Shown piece after piece: positions 7,800 to 16,075 of a stretch of 64,000 nt of DNA. The notes under the pieces are model-generated. The model saw only the letters and a list, made by a program, of their open reading frames with translations. It was not told the DNA's origin and searched no databases. The stretch is taken from the NCBI RefSeq assembly GCF_052156635.1, contig NZ_JBQKUO010000001.1, positions 124,001-188,000 of the forward strand, in the 5' to 3' direction. This stretch comes from Nitrospina sp052156635. Lineage in GTDB: Bacteria; Nitrospinota; Nitrospinia; Nitrospinales; Nitrospinaceae. Position numbers and translations under genes: made by a program. The number at the start of each line of letters is the position of its first letter. Position 1 is the first letter of the stretch.

Positions 7800-9098
7800 A
7801 TGTCCACCGCCCGGAAAGCGCCCATGACCCGTTTGCTTCATTTCACCCTGCTCGCATTGACGCTCCCCCTGCTCGTCAGTTGTTCCCACACGCCGCCCGT
7901 CAACCACACGCCTTTCACGCCGGACATCACCGCGAAAAGAAAACTGGTGGTGTTTTTGGACGGCACCCATAACGACGAAAGCAGTCACACGAGCATCGCC
8001 AAGCTTCACAACCTCGTCACCCTGCAGAACCGGACCGACCTTCACACCACTTACATCGTCGGCGTGGGAACGGGGGCAAAAGTCATCGGTATGGGAATGG
8101 GCTGGGGAATCGGGAGGGACGTGCGGGAGGCCTACCTGTTTCTGGCCCGCAACTACCGGCCCGGGCGGGGAGACGAAGTCTATCTTTTCGGATTCAGCCG
8201 CGGCGCTTACGCGGCGCGCATTCTGGCCGGGCTCCTTTATACCGTGGGCATCCCGGATTTGAATGCGGTTCCCGAAGCGGACCAGATGGATTTCATAGAG
8301 GACATCTACTCCGCTTTCAAGGGGGACATGACCGTCACAGAACGGCGTCAGGAAGTGAAGGAAGAAACCGGTATCACCCCGCAACCGGTGAACGTCCGCT
8401 TCATGGGCCTGTGGGATACGGTGGAAGCACTCGGACTTCCCGACTATGAAGAAGACTTCACCTTTCCCAATCCCCGTTACGTCGATCAGCTGTGCAACGT
8501 GGACAAAGCCGCGCACGCGATGTCGATCGATGACGACCGCGCCCGCATTTTCACTCCCATTCTGTTAACACATGCCCACCTGGTAGAAAACTGTGTTGCC
8601 AAGGACCTGAACAGCGTGGTGGAGGAAGTGTGGTTCGCCGGCGCACATTCGGATATCGGCGGCGGTTACAACGACACCGACATCAACGGCGTCTCCTTCA
8701 ACTGGATGCTGAACCAGATCGAACTCTACCAACTCGTTCCGGAAAACACCCGGGTGTACGCTGATCCCTACGGGCGCACGCACGATCCCGAAAGCGGCTG
8801 GTTCCGTTTCATCTACCGCAACCGCAACCGGAACCTTCCCGCCTATGCCACGCCGACCTACAACAGGGGCAGGCTGAAAATACATCGATCCGTGTTCGAC
8901 CGTTTGGAAAAAGCCTGCCGCCAGTCTTTCGAGTTCGACTGGCAAAAATCCGGGTTTGCGAAGTGTTTTGATTTCTCCAGTAATGACGGGGCCATCCATT
9001 ACCTCGAAGAAAAACAGTGCTTTCAAGTTGTCGATTACAACCAACCGCCTACGCCCGGTACGGGTTTCTGCCCGCCTCATGACTTGGTGGAAAAATAA
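7800..9098 (+). CDS. DUF2235 (Tle1-like) alpha/beta-hydrolase lipoprotein
   Basis: 432 residues (424 if the ATG at 7824, after GGAAAG, is used). The signal sequence RLLHFTLLALTLPLLVSC has lipobox LVSC, so it should be membrane-anchored. A DUF2235 hydrolase domain begins at KLVVFLDGTHND and holds the nucleophile elbow GFSRGAYAAR at ~140-150 and a later HSDIGGGY motif. The family includes T6SS phospholipase effectors (Tle1), but stand-alone lipoproteins like this one are common and no T6SS, VgrG or immunity gene adjoins. Envelope esterase or phospholipase is the likely activity. It is divergent from the polymerase gene. Confidence 0.85.
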   Translation: MSTARKAPMTRLLHFTLLALTLPLLVSCSHTPPVNHTPFTPDITAKRKLVVFLDGTHNDESSHTSIAKLHNLVTLQNRTDLHTTYIVGVGTGAKVIGMGMGWGIGRDVREAYLFLARNYRPGRGDEVYLFGFSRGAYAARILAGLLYTVGIPDLNAVPEADQMDFIEDIYSAFKGDMTVTERRQEVKEETGITPQPVNVRFMGLWDTVEALGLPDYEEDFTFPNPRYVDQLCNVDKAAHAMSIDDDRARIFTPILLTHAHLVENCVAKDLNSVVEEVWFAGAHSDIGGGYNDTDINGVSFNWMLNQIELYQLVPENTRVYADPYGRTHDPESGWFRFIYRNRNRNLPAYATPTYNRGRLKIHRSVFDRLEKACRQSFEFDWQKSGFAKCFDFSSNDGAIHYLEEKQCFQVVDYNQPPTPGTGFCPPHDLVEK

Positions 9099-9289
9099 CA
9101 TTTTCCCAATCTCTGGCTTTCGCTAGACGCTTCAGGTGAGATCCGGTAAACCCGACTTTTCACCTACAACGCCTTGAAGAAGTCTGGAAAAGAAACACCA
9201 GGGCGGGTCGCCGCATGGTCCACGATCGGATTCAACCTGGGGTTGGAAAGATAACTTGCTGAAGGTTTTGCGGGGCTGAAAACTCAAAT

Positions 9290-9375
9290 TGGTGCCGGGG
9301 GCGGGATTCGAACCCGCAACCCCTTTCAGGGCATGGATTTTAAGTCCACTGTGTAAACCGTTCCACCACCCCGGC
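9290..9375 (-). tRNA. tRNA-Leu (UAA anticodon), CCA encoded
   Basis: Read leftward it starts GCCGGGGTGGTGGAACGG and pairs with a 3' CCCCGGC. The D-arm, the anticodon loop CTTAAAA (anticodon TAA), a long type-II variable arm (CCCTGAAAGGGG) and a T-arm GCGGG-TTCGAAT-CCCGC are all present, followed by discriminator A and an encoded CCA. The long variable arm and the anticodon both identify leucine. Confidence 0.97.
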
Positions 9376-9743
9376 ATGTTTTGTCTTTGTGGGAGTCTCA
9401 ACCGCCCATTCGAACGAACCCCCGGGGGAACACAACAGGGAAACGGCTCATGGGCGAAACTTCAATGGTGTGCCAGGCATCGGGGCCAAACCCCGGCGGC
9501 GTCCAAATGTAGCAGTTTTTGGCCAAAAATCAAACAATCGTCGGCCCCGCCGAATCGCCCGCCGCCGCCCCGCATCTAAAGAAGTACAGGACCGGTCGGC
9601 CCTGCCCTCCTTTTCACCCGGGTTCCCCCGATTTTTAAAGGGTTTCGAACTACAGGTATGATAAGGTTGACGGGTATCCGGAGCCGCCCGGTGCGTTCCT
9701 TTTAACGTAACTTCAATTCACTTTACATATAGATCGACCCGAC
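9376..9743. other. Spacer between tRNA-Leu and the Nfu-like gene
   Basis: No credible coding frame or RNA gene seen. The last ~45 bp before 9744 are AT-rich (ACATATAGAT near 9725) and probably hold the promoter of the following gene. The remainder is featureless GC-rich sequence. Confidence 0.4.
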
Positions 9744-10352
9744 ATGGCCCACACCAAAAAATTCAACGTCATCGCCACCGAACCGACGCCGAATTCCTCG
9801 GCGTTCAAATTCGTGGTGGACAGCGTCATCATCAAGGACGGCTCCCGCGCTTACAACAACGCGGAAGAAGCGGAGTCCGACCCCTTCGCCAAGGAAATCT
9901 TCGATTTCGGCGTGGTGGATTTTCTATACATTAAAGACCGTTTCGTCTCCATCACCCTCCTCAGCCCGGACGAGTGGGAAGACATGTTCGATCCCTTCAT
10001 CCAGACCATCGAAGAGCACTTGGTGCCTTACGAGGACGGGGGAACGGGCGAACCGGAGAAATCCATTCTCGACGACGTGGACCTGGAGAAGTTCATGGAC
10101 TACGACGACGAAACGAAACGCGAGATCATCGACGCGTTCATGGACGAGGGCGTGCGCCCGGCGCTGGCGCAGGACGGCGGCGGCATCCTGGTGAAAGACG
10201 TCGACGGCGACGTGGTCTTCATCCAGTACCAGGGGGCGTGCGGCAGCTGTTCCAAGTCGCAGTCGAGCACGCTGTCGGCGATGCAGAACATCCTGCAGCG
10301 GAGCGTCCATCCGGACCTGCGCGTGGTCGTCCGCGGCTTCGACGACCTCTGA
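9744..10352 (+). CDS. Nfu-type Fe-S carrier (Nfu_N + NifU C-terminal domain)
   Basis: 202 residues. Residues ~5-95 match the Nfu/NifU N-terminal scaffold domain (TPNSSAFKFVVDSVIIKDGS..., FGVVDFLYIKDRFVSITL). A linker follows, then a NifU-like C-terminal domain (~120-200, VRPALAQDGGGILVKDVDGDV) with the cluster-binding CGSCSKS motif (CxxC). Nfu proteins carry [4Fe-4S] clusters to targets such as respiratory complexes and lipoyl synthase. The two-domain layout resembles mitochondrial NFU1. A second, N-domain-only homologue lies at 20402-20671. Confidence 0.9.
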   Translation: MAHTKKFNVIATEPTPNSSAFKFVVDSVIIKDGSRAYNNAEEAESDPFAKEIFDFGVVDFLYIKDRFVSITLLSPDEWEDMFDPFIQTIEEHLVPYEDGGTGEPEKSILDDVDLEKFMDYDDETKREIIDAFMDEGVRPALAQDGGGILVKDVDGDVVFIQYQGACGSCSKSQSSTLSAMQNILQRSVHPDLRVVVRGFDDL

Positions 10353-10512
10353 CCCGGCCGGGCCCGGGCAACAGCACGAAATTCCTGTGGCGAACGATGC
10401 CCCCAGCCTGTCCGGGCAAAGCCGGTCTCCACGGACGAACGGCCTTTGACCCGCGCCCACCAACCCTCATTCGCAACAAACGTATCAGCCCGTTGGCTTC
10501 ACGCTTTGTGTC

Positions 10513-11352
10513 ATGAAAGATCCCAAACGCGTACTCGGAAAAATCCTCGGCAAGGACACCGACCTCGCTCCGTTCGAGGCGTCGGGAGAACCGATTGAAC
10601 TCCTCATCGAAACCCTGCGCGAGGTGCAGAAGATGCGCCGCCTGCGCGGCTGGCTGATAGACCATGCCGGGATCGATGTGGCGCTGTCTCCCGGCACGTT
10701 CGAAAAACTGCTCGACCTGCCGGAGATCAATTTCTACGAGACCACCGACCGCAACCTCGACGTCGAGCGGCATTCGTTGAAAGAAACCCGGACGCCCGGC
10801 GACCCGGTCACCGTCGCCAACCTCAACACCTTCCTGCGCGAGTTGTTCCGCGACCTGTCCGGCATCAACCAGTTGAAAACGACCGAACACGCCACGCTGT
10901 TGCTGGGTTCCGCCATCTCCGGCGACCTCGTGGACCGCGTCAACGATTATATCCTGCGCCTGCGCCGACTGCACTGGCGGGGAGTGGGGTTCCTGTTCAC
11001 CGGCTTCCCGGCGCGCGGCATCGAAAAGCAGTTCGAAGCGCTGTTCCCTGAGGCGCGCAAAGCGCATCCGTTACGACGCAACTTGAAAGACGTTCAATGG
11101 GAACTGGGGTTTTACCGGCGTTGCCTGGAGGTGAACATCCGCTGGGCGGTGACGGGGCTGGACCTGTTTGCGGTGATCCGCCATGACGAGTTGCACCAGC
11201 TGGTGGAAAACGTGGGCGAACTGGGAAGCGGGTTGTGGAACGTGGTGTACAACGGCCTTCAGTTGAAGGCGACCCTGCCGCTCGCGGGCATCCGGCTGGA
11301 AGACGGGAGGACGCTGTTCGATCCGGAAAGCGTGCCGTTGCATGCGGCGTGA
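10513..11352 (+). CDS. Conserved hypothetical protein
   Basis: 279 residues, soluble, no signal peptide or membrane segment; no family recognised. It is rich in charged helices (IELLIETLREVQKMRRLRGWL, NTFLRELFRDLSG), with alpha/beta character in the middle (VGFLFTGFPARGIEKQF). The ATG at 10513 has no clear ribosome binding site. It follows the Nfu gene by 160 bp in the same direction, so the two may be co-expressed. Codon usage and base composition look like those of its neighbours. Confidence 0.75.
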   Translation: MKDPKRVLGKILGKDTDLAPFEASGEPIELLIETLREVQKMRRLRGWLIDHAGIDVALSPGTFEKLLDLPEINFYETTDRNLDVERHSLKETRTPGDPVTVANLNTFLRELFRDLSGINQLKTTEHATLLLGSAISGDLVDRVNDYILRLRRLHWRGVGFLFTGFPARGIEKQFEALFPEARKAHPLRRNLKDVQWELGFYRRCLEVNIRWAVTGLDLFAVIRHDELHQLVENVGELGSGLWNVVYNGLQLKATLPLAGIRLEDGRTLFDPESVPLHAA

Positions 11353-11459
11353 AGCCCAAAGGCCGGTTGCGCCAAAAGCGGGTCCTTAATATTCCCTCCC
11401 CCTCACCAGGGGGCACGCACAGAGTGCCGGGCCGGGTGGGGTCGATCGAAAATTCTATT

Positions 11460-12020
11460 TTAGAGATGGCCGCTGGTTTTGACCTGGAAGCCTTCCTCTT
11501 TGTCGAGGAGCAGCTGCTTGATGGTGGTCTTCGGCTGAATCTCACGCAGGGCGTTCTTGCCCTCTTCCTTGATCTTGTTGAGGCGCATGTCCAGCCGCAG
11601 TAAGTTGGTGAACAGCGGCAGGAACTTTGCCAGGTACTTCGCGCCCTCGTCGGTGATGTCGTTGTCCGACAATGTGAGGCTTTTCAGGCTCACCAGGTTG
11701 TCGGAGGTGGCCAGGTACTTGACTCCCTCGTTGCCGATCTTGTTGTAAAACAGGTTGAGGGACGTCAGGTTCTTCAGGTACGGCGACCGCGCGATGGACT
11801 TCATTCCTTTGGGGCCGATCAGGTTCGTGCCCATCTCCAGCGTGGTCAGCCCTTCCAGGAAATCCATGTTGGCCAGGTCCTTGGCGCCGAACTCCTTCAG
11901 ATAGACCGCTGTGATGTCCAGTGTCTTGCCGTCCTTGCTGAGATCCGCCTTGACGATCTCCACCGATTCCTCGAAGCCCCGGTTCTGACCCCGGGCTTCC
12001 TTGTTCAACGACATGTCCAT
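11460..12020 (-). CDS. Leucine-rich-repeat protein (ribonuclease-inhibitor type)
   Basis: 186 residues from an ATG ~10 bases after AGGAGG (the frame is open to 12098 but without a start signal). Four or five RI-type LRR units of 24-28 residues are visible: GLTTLEMGTNLIGPKGMKSI, NLTSLNLFYNKIGNEGVKYL, SLKSLTLSDNDITDEGAKYL and LLRLDMRLNKIKEEGKNAL. No signal peptide, so it is presumably cytoplasmic. LRR solenoids bind proteins; the partner is unknown. It resembles the two LRR proteins at 30.4-32.5 kb in repeat style. It is divergent from nuoB. Confidence 0.88.
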   Translation of the reverse strand: MDMSLNKEARGQNRGFEESVEIVKADLSKDGKTLDITAVYLKEFGAKDLANMDFLEGLTTLEMGTNLIGPKGMKSIARSPYLKNLTSLNLFYNKIGNEGVKYLATSDNLVSLKSLTLSDNDITDEGAKYLAKFLPLFTNLLRLDMRLNKIKEEGKNALREIQPKTTIKQLLLDKEEGFQVKTSGHL

Positions 12021-12192
12021 GGGAAATTGACCTCCTAAGATTCCATCTATGATTTCGAGGCGCGGCGGCCCACGGCCGTGCACCTGTTGAGTCCACAATT
12101 TGAAGCAGATAAGGCCACAGATCGCTAAAACCGGAATGCGTCCGGGGCGGCCCCGAACGCCCTCAAAAATTCAATGAAAAGGGGCTGTTTTA

Positions 12193-12222
12193 TTGGTGTT
12201 CCGGGCCATTCTCTGCTATATT
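12193..12222 (+). promoter_or_regulatory. Possible sigma-70-like promoter for nuoB
   Basis: TTGGTG and TATATT separated by 18 bp, lying 50 bp upstream of the nuoB start. The -10 box matches 5 of 6 consensus positions and the -35 box only 3 of 6. Confidence 0.4.
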
Positions 12223-12271
12223 GTGCCCAATATTCTAACCTGAATGCATCGATTTTAGGAGTCTTTTTGTA

Positions 12272-12805
12272 ATGGCTAATTTAAGTCAGTCTGAACTTGA
12301 GTTCAGCCTCGGCAATAACGTCATCGTGACCCAGATGACCCAGGCCGTGAACTGGGCACGCAAATACTCTTTCTTCATATACCCTTTTATTACAGCGTGT
12401 TGCGGCATGGAGTTCATGTCCGTGGCCGGTCCGCGTTACGACCTGGACCGCTTCGGCGCCGCCTTCCCGCGTTTCTCGCCGCGCCAGGCGGACCTGTTGA
12501 TGGTGGTCGGCACCATCAGCCACAAGCAGGCGCCGATCCTCGTTAAGGTGTACAACCAGATGGCGGAACCGAAATGGGTCGTCGCCTACGGCGTGTGCAC
12601 GGTGTCCGGCGGGTTCTACGACAACTACGCCACGGTGATGGGCATCGACACCCTCATCCCGGTGGACGTGTACATCCCCGGATGTCCGCCGCGGCCGGAG
12701 ATGGTGATCGACGCGCTGATCAAACTGCAGGACAAGGTTCAGCAGGAGACCCTGGCCGACCACGTGAAAGGTCCGGCTCTGGTCACACCGAGCGAACGCA
12801 TCTGA
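12272..12805 (+). CDS. nuoB: NADH-quinone oxidoreductase subunit B (orphan)
   Basis: 177 residues, ribosome binding site AGGAG ~10 bases before the ATG. NuoB carries the terminal [4Fe-4S] cluster N2 of complex I, which reduces quinone. The ligands are visible: the adjacent cysteines in TACCGMEFM (~43-44), the Cys of YGVCTVSGG (~109) and the Cys of IPGCPPRPE (~139). Length is normal. No nuoA, nuoC or nuoD is adjacent, which is unusual because nuoB is normally inside the nuo operon. It ends at a strong intrinsic terminator, so it is probably a single-gene unit. Confidence 0.95.
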   Translation: MANLSQSELEFSLGNNVIVTQMTQAVNWARKYSFFIYPFITACCGMEFMSVAGPRYDLDRFGAAFPRFSPRQADLLMVVGTISHKQAPILVKVYNQMAEPKWVVAYGVCTVSGGFYDNYATVMGIDTLIPVDVYIPGCPPRPEMVIDALIKLQDKVQQETLADHVKGPALVTPSERI

Positions 12806-12847
12806 TTTTCATGGTCCCGGTTCCGACCGGCGCCAGATGAATTTTTA

Positions 12848-12877
12848 ACCCCCGGTGTTCAATCACCGGGGGTTTTT
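12848..12877. terminator. Bidirectional intrinsic terminator between nuoB and the haem/HExxH gene
   Basis: Perfect 10-bp stem ACCCCCGGTG / CACCGGGGGT with a 6-nt loop, followed by TTTT to the right and preceded by AAAA-type sequence to the left. It lies between two convergent genes and overlaps the last codons of the leftward one. Confidence 0.9.
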
Positions 12878-14152
12878 AATTTGGCGGATGCTCTTAACCC
12901 ACTGGTTCCCCGCCTGCCGCTCCACCTCGGTCATCCCCGGCTGGGCAAGCAGCTCCTCAATCCCTTTCAATTTCGCATTCACGAAATCTGAAAAATCCTT
13001 TTGCGCCCGTTCCGGCACGGTCAAATCGACATTGCCGTCTCCGTCCACAAACCGTTGCTTGAGGTAATGAAAATAAAGCACCGACCGGTCGCGCGCCTCC
13101 TTGACGTGCATGCCGTGTTTGAGGTGCATCTGGGATTCTTTCTTGCGGTCGATGATGTAGCCCAGGCGGGTGTTGTCGTCTTTTTCGAATTGCAGTTCGA
13201 ACAGGTCCATTGCCTGCCGCAATCTCTCGCCTTCCACCGCCGCAGGCGGCAAGTCCAGTGTGCGGGCCGCGGCGATGTCGAGCATCAGGGAACGGATGCC
13301 GGTGCGCTCGCTCCAGTACGCCGCCTCCAGCGGATGTGCCCGGTAAAGACGGCTCGCTTCCTTCAACACCGGCGTCATCCCTTTCATCCCGGCGCGCAGA
13401 CGGTCGAGGGCATCGTTATCGAACTCGCCAAGAAACCACTGCACCTCGCGCGGCACGCGCAGTTCGTCCTTGGTGCCGCGCTGGAAGTAGGCATTCAGAA
13501 TGTCGTCCAGTTCCGGAACAAAGAACGCGCGCATGACTTCCTCGAAATACGGGTAGTTGAGGAGCAGGAACCGCGGATCGGTCCGTGCATTCAGTCCATA
13601 CGCTTCCAGTTCATTGACATGACCGAGAAACGGTTGCGACAGGTGCAGGGCTTCGTGAACGTGTGTGGCGCGTCCGTAGGCTTTTTCATCGATCAGGATC
13701 GAAGCGGGAAAAATGCGGATGGTATCGAACGTGGCGTGGGCCAGTTGGCCTTCCTTGAGGAGAGGGTCTTCGTAGGGCTGGATGATGTACTGTTTAACCG
13801 GTATCTCGCGAACTTCCGGCATCATTTCCTTCAGCCGTGCCAGCGCCCACTGCATGCGGGAGTGCGCCTTTTCCACCAGTTCGGCAGGCTGGTGGCAACG
13901 CCCGCATTCGTAATTTTCAAACCCGGGGATGAGGAAGGTGGTGGGCGCGCCGGATTCGCCCAGCGGCAGTTGCATCTGGAACGGTTTCAACTGATCGACG
14001 CGGCCGGCGGGATCCGGTTTGGGCAGGTGTGAATCGATGAGAAAACTCAATTCACCCACACCGACCGGGGGTTGCGCGATGGAGAACACGGCACATCCCC
14101 AAAACAACCCGCCTGCGATCCACGCCGCCATTGTGCACGGCACGGAGCGCAA
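12863..14152 (-). CDS. Exported protein with one haem c motif and a HExxH metalloprotease-like motif
   Basis: 429 residues. The TTG start abuts the TGA of the preceding cytochrome gene and follows a GGGGGG run, implying translational coupling; an ATG at 14131 is an alternative. The N-terminal hydrophobic stretch is a likely signal peptide. One CxxCH haem c site, CGRCH, lies at ~83-87. At ~164-183 the sequence THVHEALHLSQPFLGHVNEL contains HExxH with Glu residues ~11-13 positions later, as in zinc peptidases of the gluzincin type. The remainder is helical with no recognised family. Combining a haem site with an HExxH site is unusual. Its cluster suggests a role in the same electron-transfer or maturation system. 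Confidence 0.8.
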   Translation of the reverse strand: MRSVPCTMAAWIAGGLFWGCAVFSIAQPPVGVGELSFLIDSHLPKPDPAGRVDQLKPFQMQLPLGESGAPTTFLIPGFENYECGRCHQPAELVEKAHSRMQWALARLKEMMPEVREIPVKQYIIQPYEDPLLKEGQLAHATFDTIRIFPASILIDEKAYGRATHVHEALHLSQPFLGHVNELEAYGLNARTDPRFLLLNYPYFEEVMRAFFVPELDDILNAYFQRGTKDELRVPREVQWFLGEFDNDALDRLRAGMKGMTPVLKEASRLYRAHPLEAAYWSERTGIRSLMLDIAAARTLDLPPAAVEGERLRQAMDLFELQFEKDDNTRLGYIIDRKKESQMHLKHGMHVKEARDRSVLYFHYLKQRFVDGDGNVDLTVPERAQKDFSDFVNAKLKGIEELLAQPGMTEVERQAGNQWVKSIRQIKNPR

Positions 14153-16024
14153 TCAACCCCCCTGCTGGGTGGCGTTTTCCTTGAGGACGTTCAACCTCTG
14201 CCACACGCTGACCACCTTGCGCCCGTTGCGGTCTTCCTTCTTGCCGTCCCACACCGCAAAGGCGACGAGGATCGGCTCTTCTTTATTGAGGTTGGCATCC
14301 CACTTACCGGCGGTGTCCATGTCGCGCAGGAACACCACGCTCCATTCGCCGTCCTCCCAGACACCGTATCCCAGGACGTTTTGCTGATCTTTGGGTTGCG
14401 GTGTGAGTGTGCCGAAGCCTTCGCCGTTCAATTCCTCCACCGTGTTCTGCTGGGTGGTTCCCAGTTTGACGACGGGGTTGGTCATGGTGCCACCGAAGAT
14501 GAGCGCATCCATGTCCACGCCACCTGTGGAGTACTCGGAATCCTCCGTCGCTTCCAGCGTCTCTTCGAGCCCGGCTTTCCAGTGCCAGATGTTGACCGGC
14601 TTGCCGCGGTTGCCCATGCCAAAGAACGGTTCGTTGTGGCCGTGCGTGTGAAGGGTCACATCCCCCAGCGCCAACTGCACTGCACCGCCGTCGCGGAACA
14701 CATCGCCCCGGTTCTCGACGAAACCGTCCTTGGTGGTGTCCTTCCACCGAAGACGGATGGCCAATTGCTTGCCGTTGTTCACCGACTGGAAGCGGATCAC
14801 CTCCACCGCATCACGCCGCGCCGACAGGGGCCGAAGCACGATGTTCGTGGTTTTCGCCTGCTCCCAGACCGGGCTTTCCGGATCGGTGTCCAGCTCGTAA
14901 GGCACATAGAACGAATACACATCGGTTTCGAACTCGCCCTTCTCAAACTCTTTGGTGAATTTCGAACGGATGAAATGCACCAGCGCCCAGCGGTCTTTCT
15001 CCGGCAGGTGAGCGTAGGAGTTCATCGGCGTGCCGTCCAGGCCGGTGGACAGCGTTCGGAACAGGTCCTCCGGTCGGCGGCCCGACTTCAGGTAATTGGG
15101 ATTGGAAATGTCGTGAACGAACACGGCGTGCTTCCACGCGTCTTTCAGTGAACCCGCCAGTTTGCCGTCACCCTTGAGGGACATGCCGTGGCAGTCGTCG
15201 CATTTATGCTCGTCGAACAATTCCTTGCCGCGTGCGATCATCCCGGCCGTCGGTTCCGGCGGCTTGGGGATCTCGATCTGCGGTCCGGCTGGTTCCTTGC
15301 GGAAGCGGTCGGAAAAGCTCTTGATCATGTTGACCAGCGCCCAGGTGTCCTGCGGAGACAGAGCCGCTTCCCATGCGGGCATGGAGGTGTTGGGCACACC
15401 CTTGATGATGGTACGGTACAGGTCTTCGTCGCGCGGCAGGCTGCCGGTGGGCGTCGAGCGGAATTTGAAGATGCCTTTGCGGAAATCGCGCGGCCAGGGA
15501 TAAAGGTAATCCACCGCCTCGCCGCCGCCGTTACCGTCCTTGCCGTGACAGAACACGCACATGTGCAGGTAGATGTTGCGACCGCGGGCCAGTAAAGCCT
15601 GACTTTTCGTCTGCGGCTGCTGGATGTTGGACAGATCGTGCTCACCACGGGTGAGGAACGGGTCCTTTTGTCCGCCACCGTGCATGTCGTGACCCATGTC
15701 ATGACCGCCGTGGCCCATATCGTGTCCCATATCATGGCCGCCATGATCCATACCCATGTCGTGGCCGCCGTGATCCATCTTCATGTCGTCCTTGGGGGCC
15801 GGTTCCATGTATTCCGATCCGGGCGTGGGGGTGCCCTTGCCTTCACCTTCAAACTGGATCATGCCCTCCGGTTTGTCCGGCAGGTTTTCCAGATCGTGTT
15901 CGTGTTTCTGTTCGCCGTGTGAGAACACGCCCGCAGGGGTGACGAAAACGAGAAATGCGGCGAGGACGCCCAATGCCGCAAGCGTGTTCCACAACCCCGT
16001 TCCACCCTTGAAAAAAATTTTCAT
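14153..16024 (-). CDS. Dihaem cytochrome c fused to ethylbenzene-dehydrogenase-gamma-like haem b domain (NxrC-like)
   Basis: 623 residues from the ATG after GGGGGCC. An N-terminal hydrophobic segment (~10-33) exports or anchors it. Residues ~81-116 are a Met/His/Gly-rich run of MDHGGHDMG-type repeats, a possible metal (copper) binder. Two cytochrome c domains follow: CVFCH at 156-160 with a likely ligand Met in TSMPAW (~215), and CDDCH at 275-279 with Met in TPMNSY (~334). Residues ~370-615 resemble the EBDH-gamma/DMSO-reductase-type haem b subunit, including a WHWK motif where that family supplies a Lys ligand. Such fusions occur in nitrite oxidisers as candidate NXR gamma subunits. No nxrA/B is in the window. 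Confidence 0.88.
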   Translation of the reverse strand: MKIFFKGGTGLWNTLAALGVLAAFLVFVTPAGVFSHGEQKHEHDLENLPDKPEGMIQFEGEGKGTPTPGSEYMEPAPKDDMKMDHGGHDMGMDHGGHDMGHDMGHGGHDMGHDMHGGGQKDPFLTRGEHDLSNIQQPQTKSQALLARGRNIYLHMCVFCHGKDGNGGGEAVDYLYPWPRDFRKGIFKFRSTPTGSLPRDEDLYRTIIKGVPNTSMPAWEAALSPQDTWALVNMIKSFSDRFRKEPAGPQIEIPKPPEPTAGMIARGKELFDEHKCDDCHGMSLKGDGKLAGSLKDAWKHAVFVHDISNPNYLKSGRRPEDLFRTLSTGLDGTPMNSYAHLPEKDRWALVHFIRSKFTKEFEKGEFETDVYSFYVPYELDTDPESPVWEQAKTTNIVLRPLSARRDAVEVIRFQSVNNGKQLAIRLRWKDTTKDGFVENRGDVFRDGGAVQLALGDVTLHTHGHNEPFFGMGNRGKPVNIWHWKAGLEETLEATEDSEYSTGGVDMDALIFGGTMTNPVVKLGTTQQNTVEELNGEGFGTLTPQPKDQQNVLGYGVWEDGEWSVVFLRDMDTAGKWDANLNKEEPILVAFAVWDGKKEDRNGRKVVSVWQRLNVLKENATQQGG

Positions 16025-16075
16025 TGCCTGAGGCCCCCTAAATGAATGGGTTGGTCTCCCCCGTTCCATTGCCGG

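Noticed and set aside
11390..11459. CCCTCCCCCTCACCAGGGGGC near 11395 as a second copy of the 24.9-kb repeat
   Set aside because: Only a short stretch resembles it; inverted ends and second hairpin are missing.
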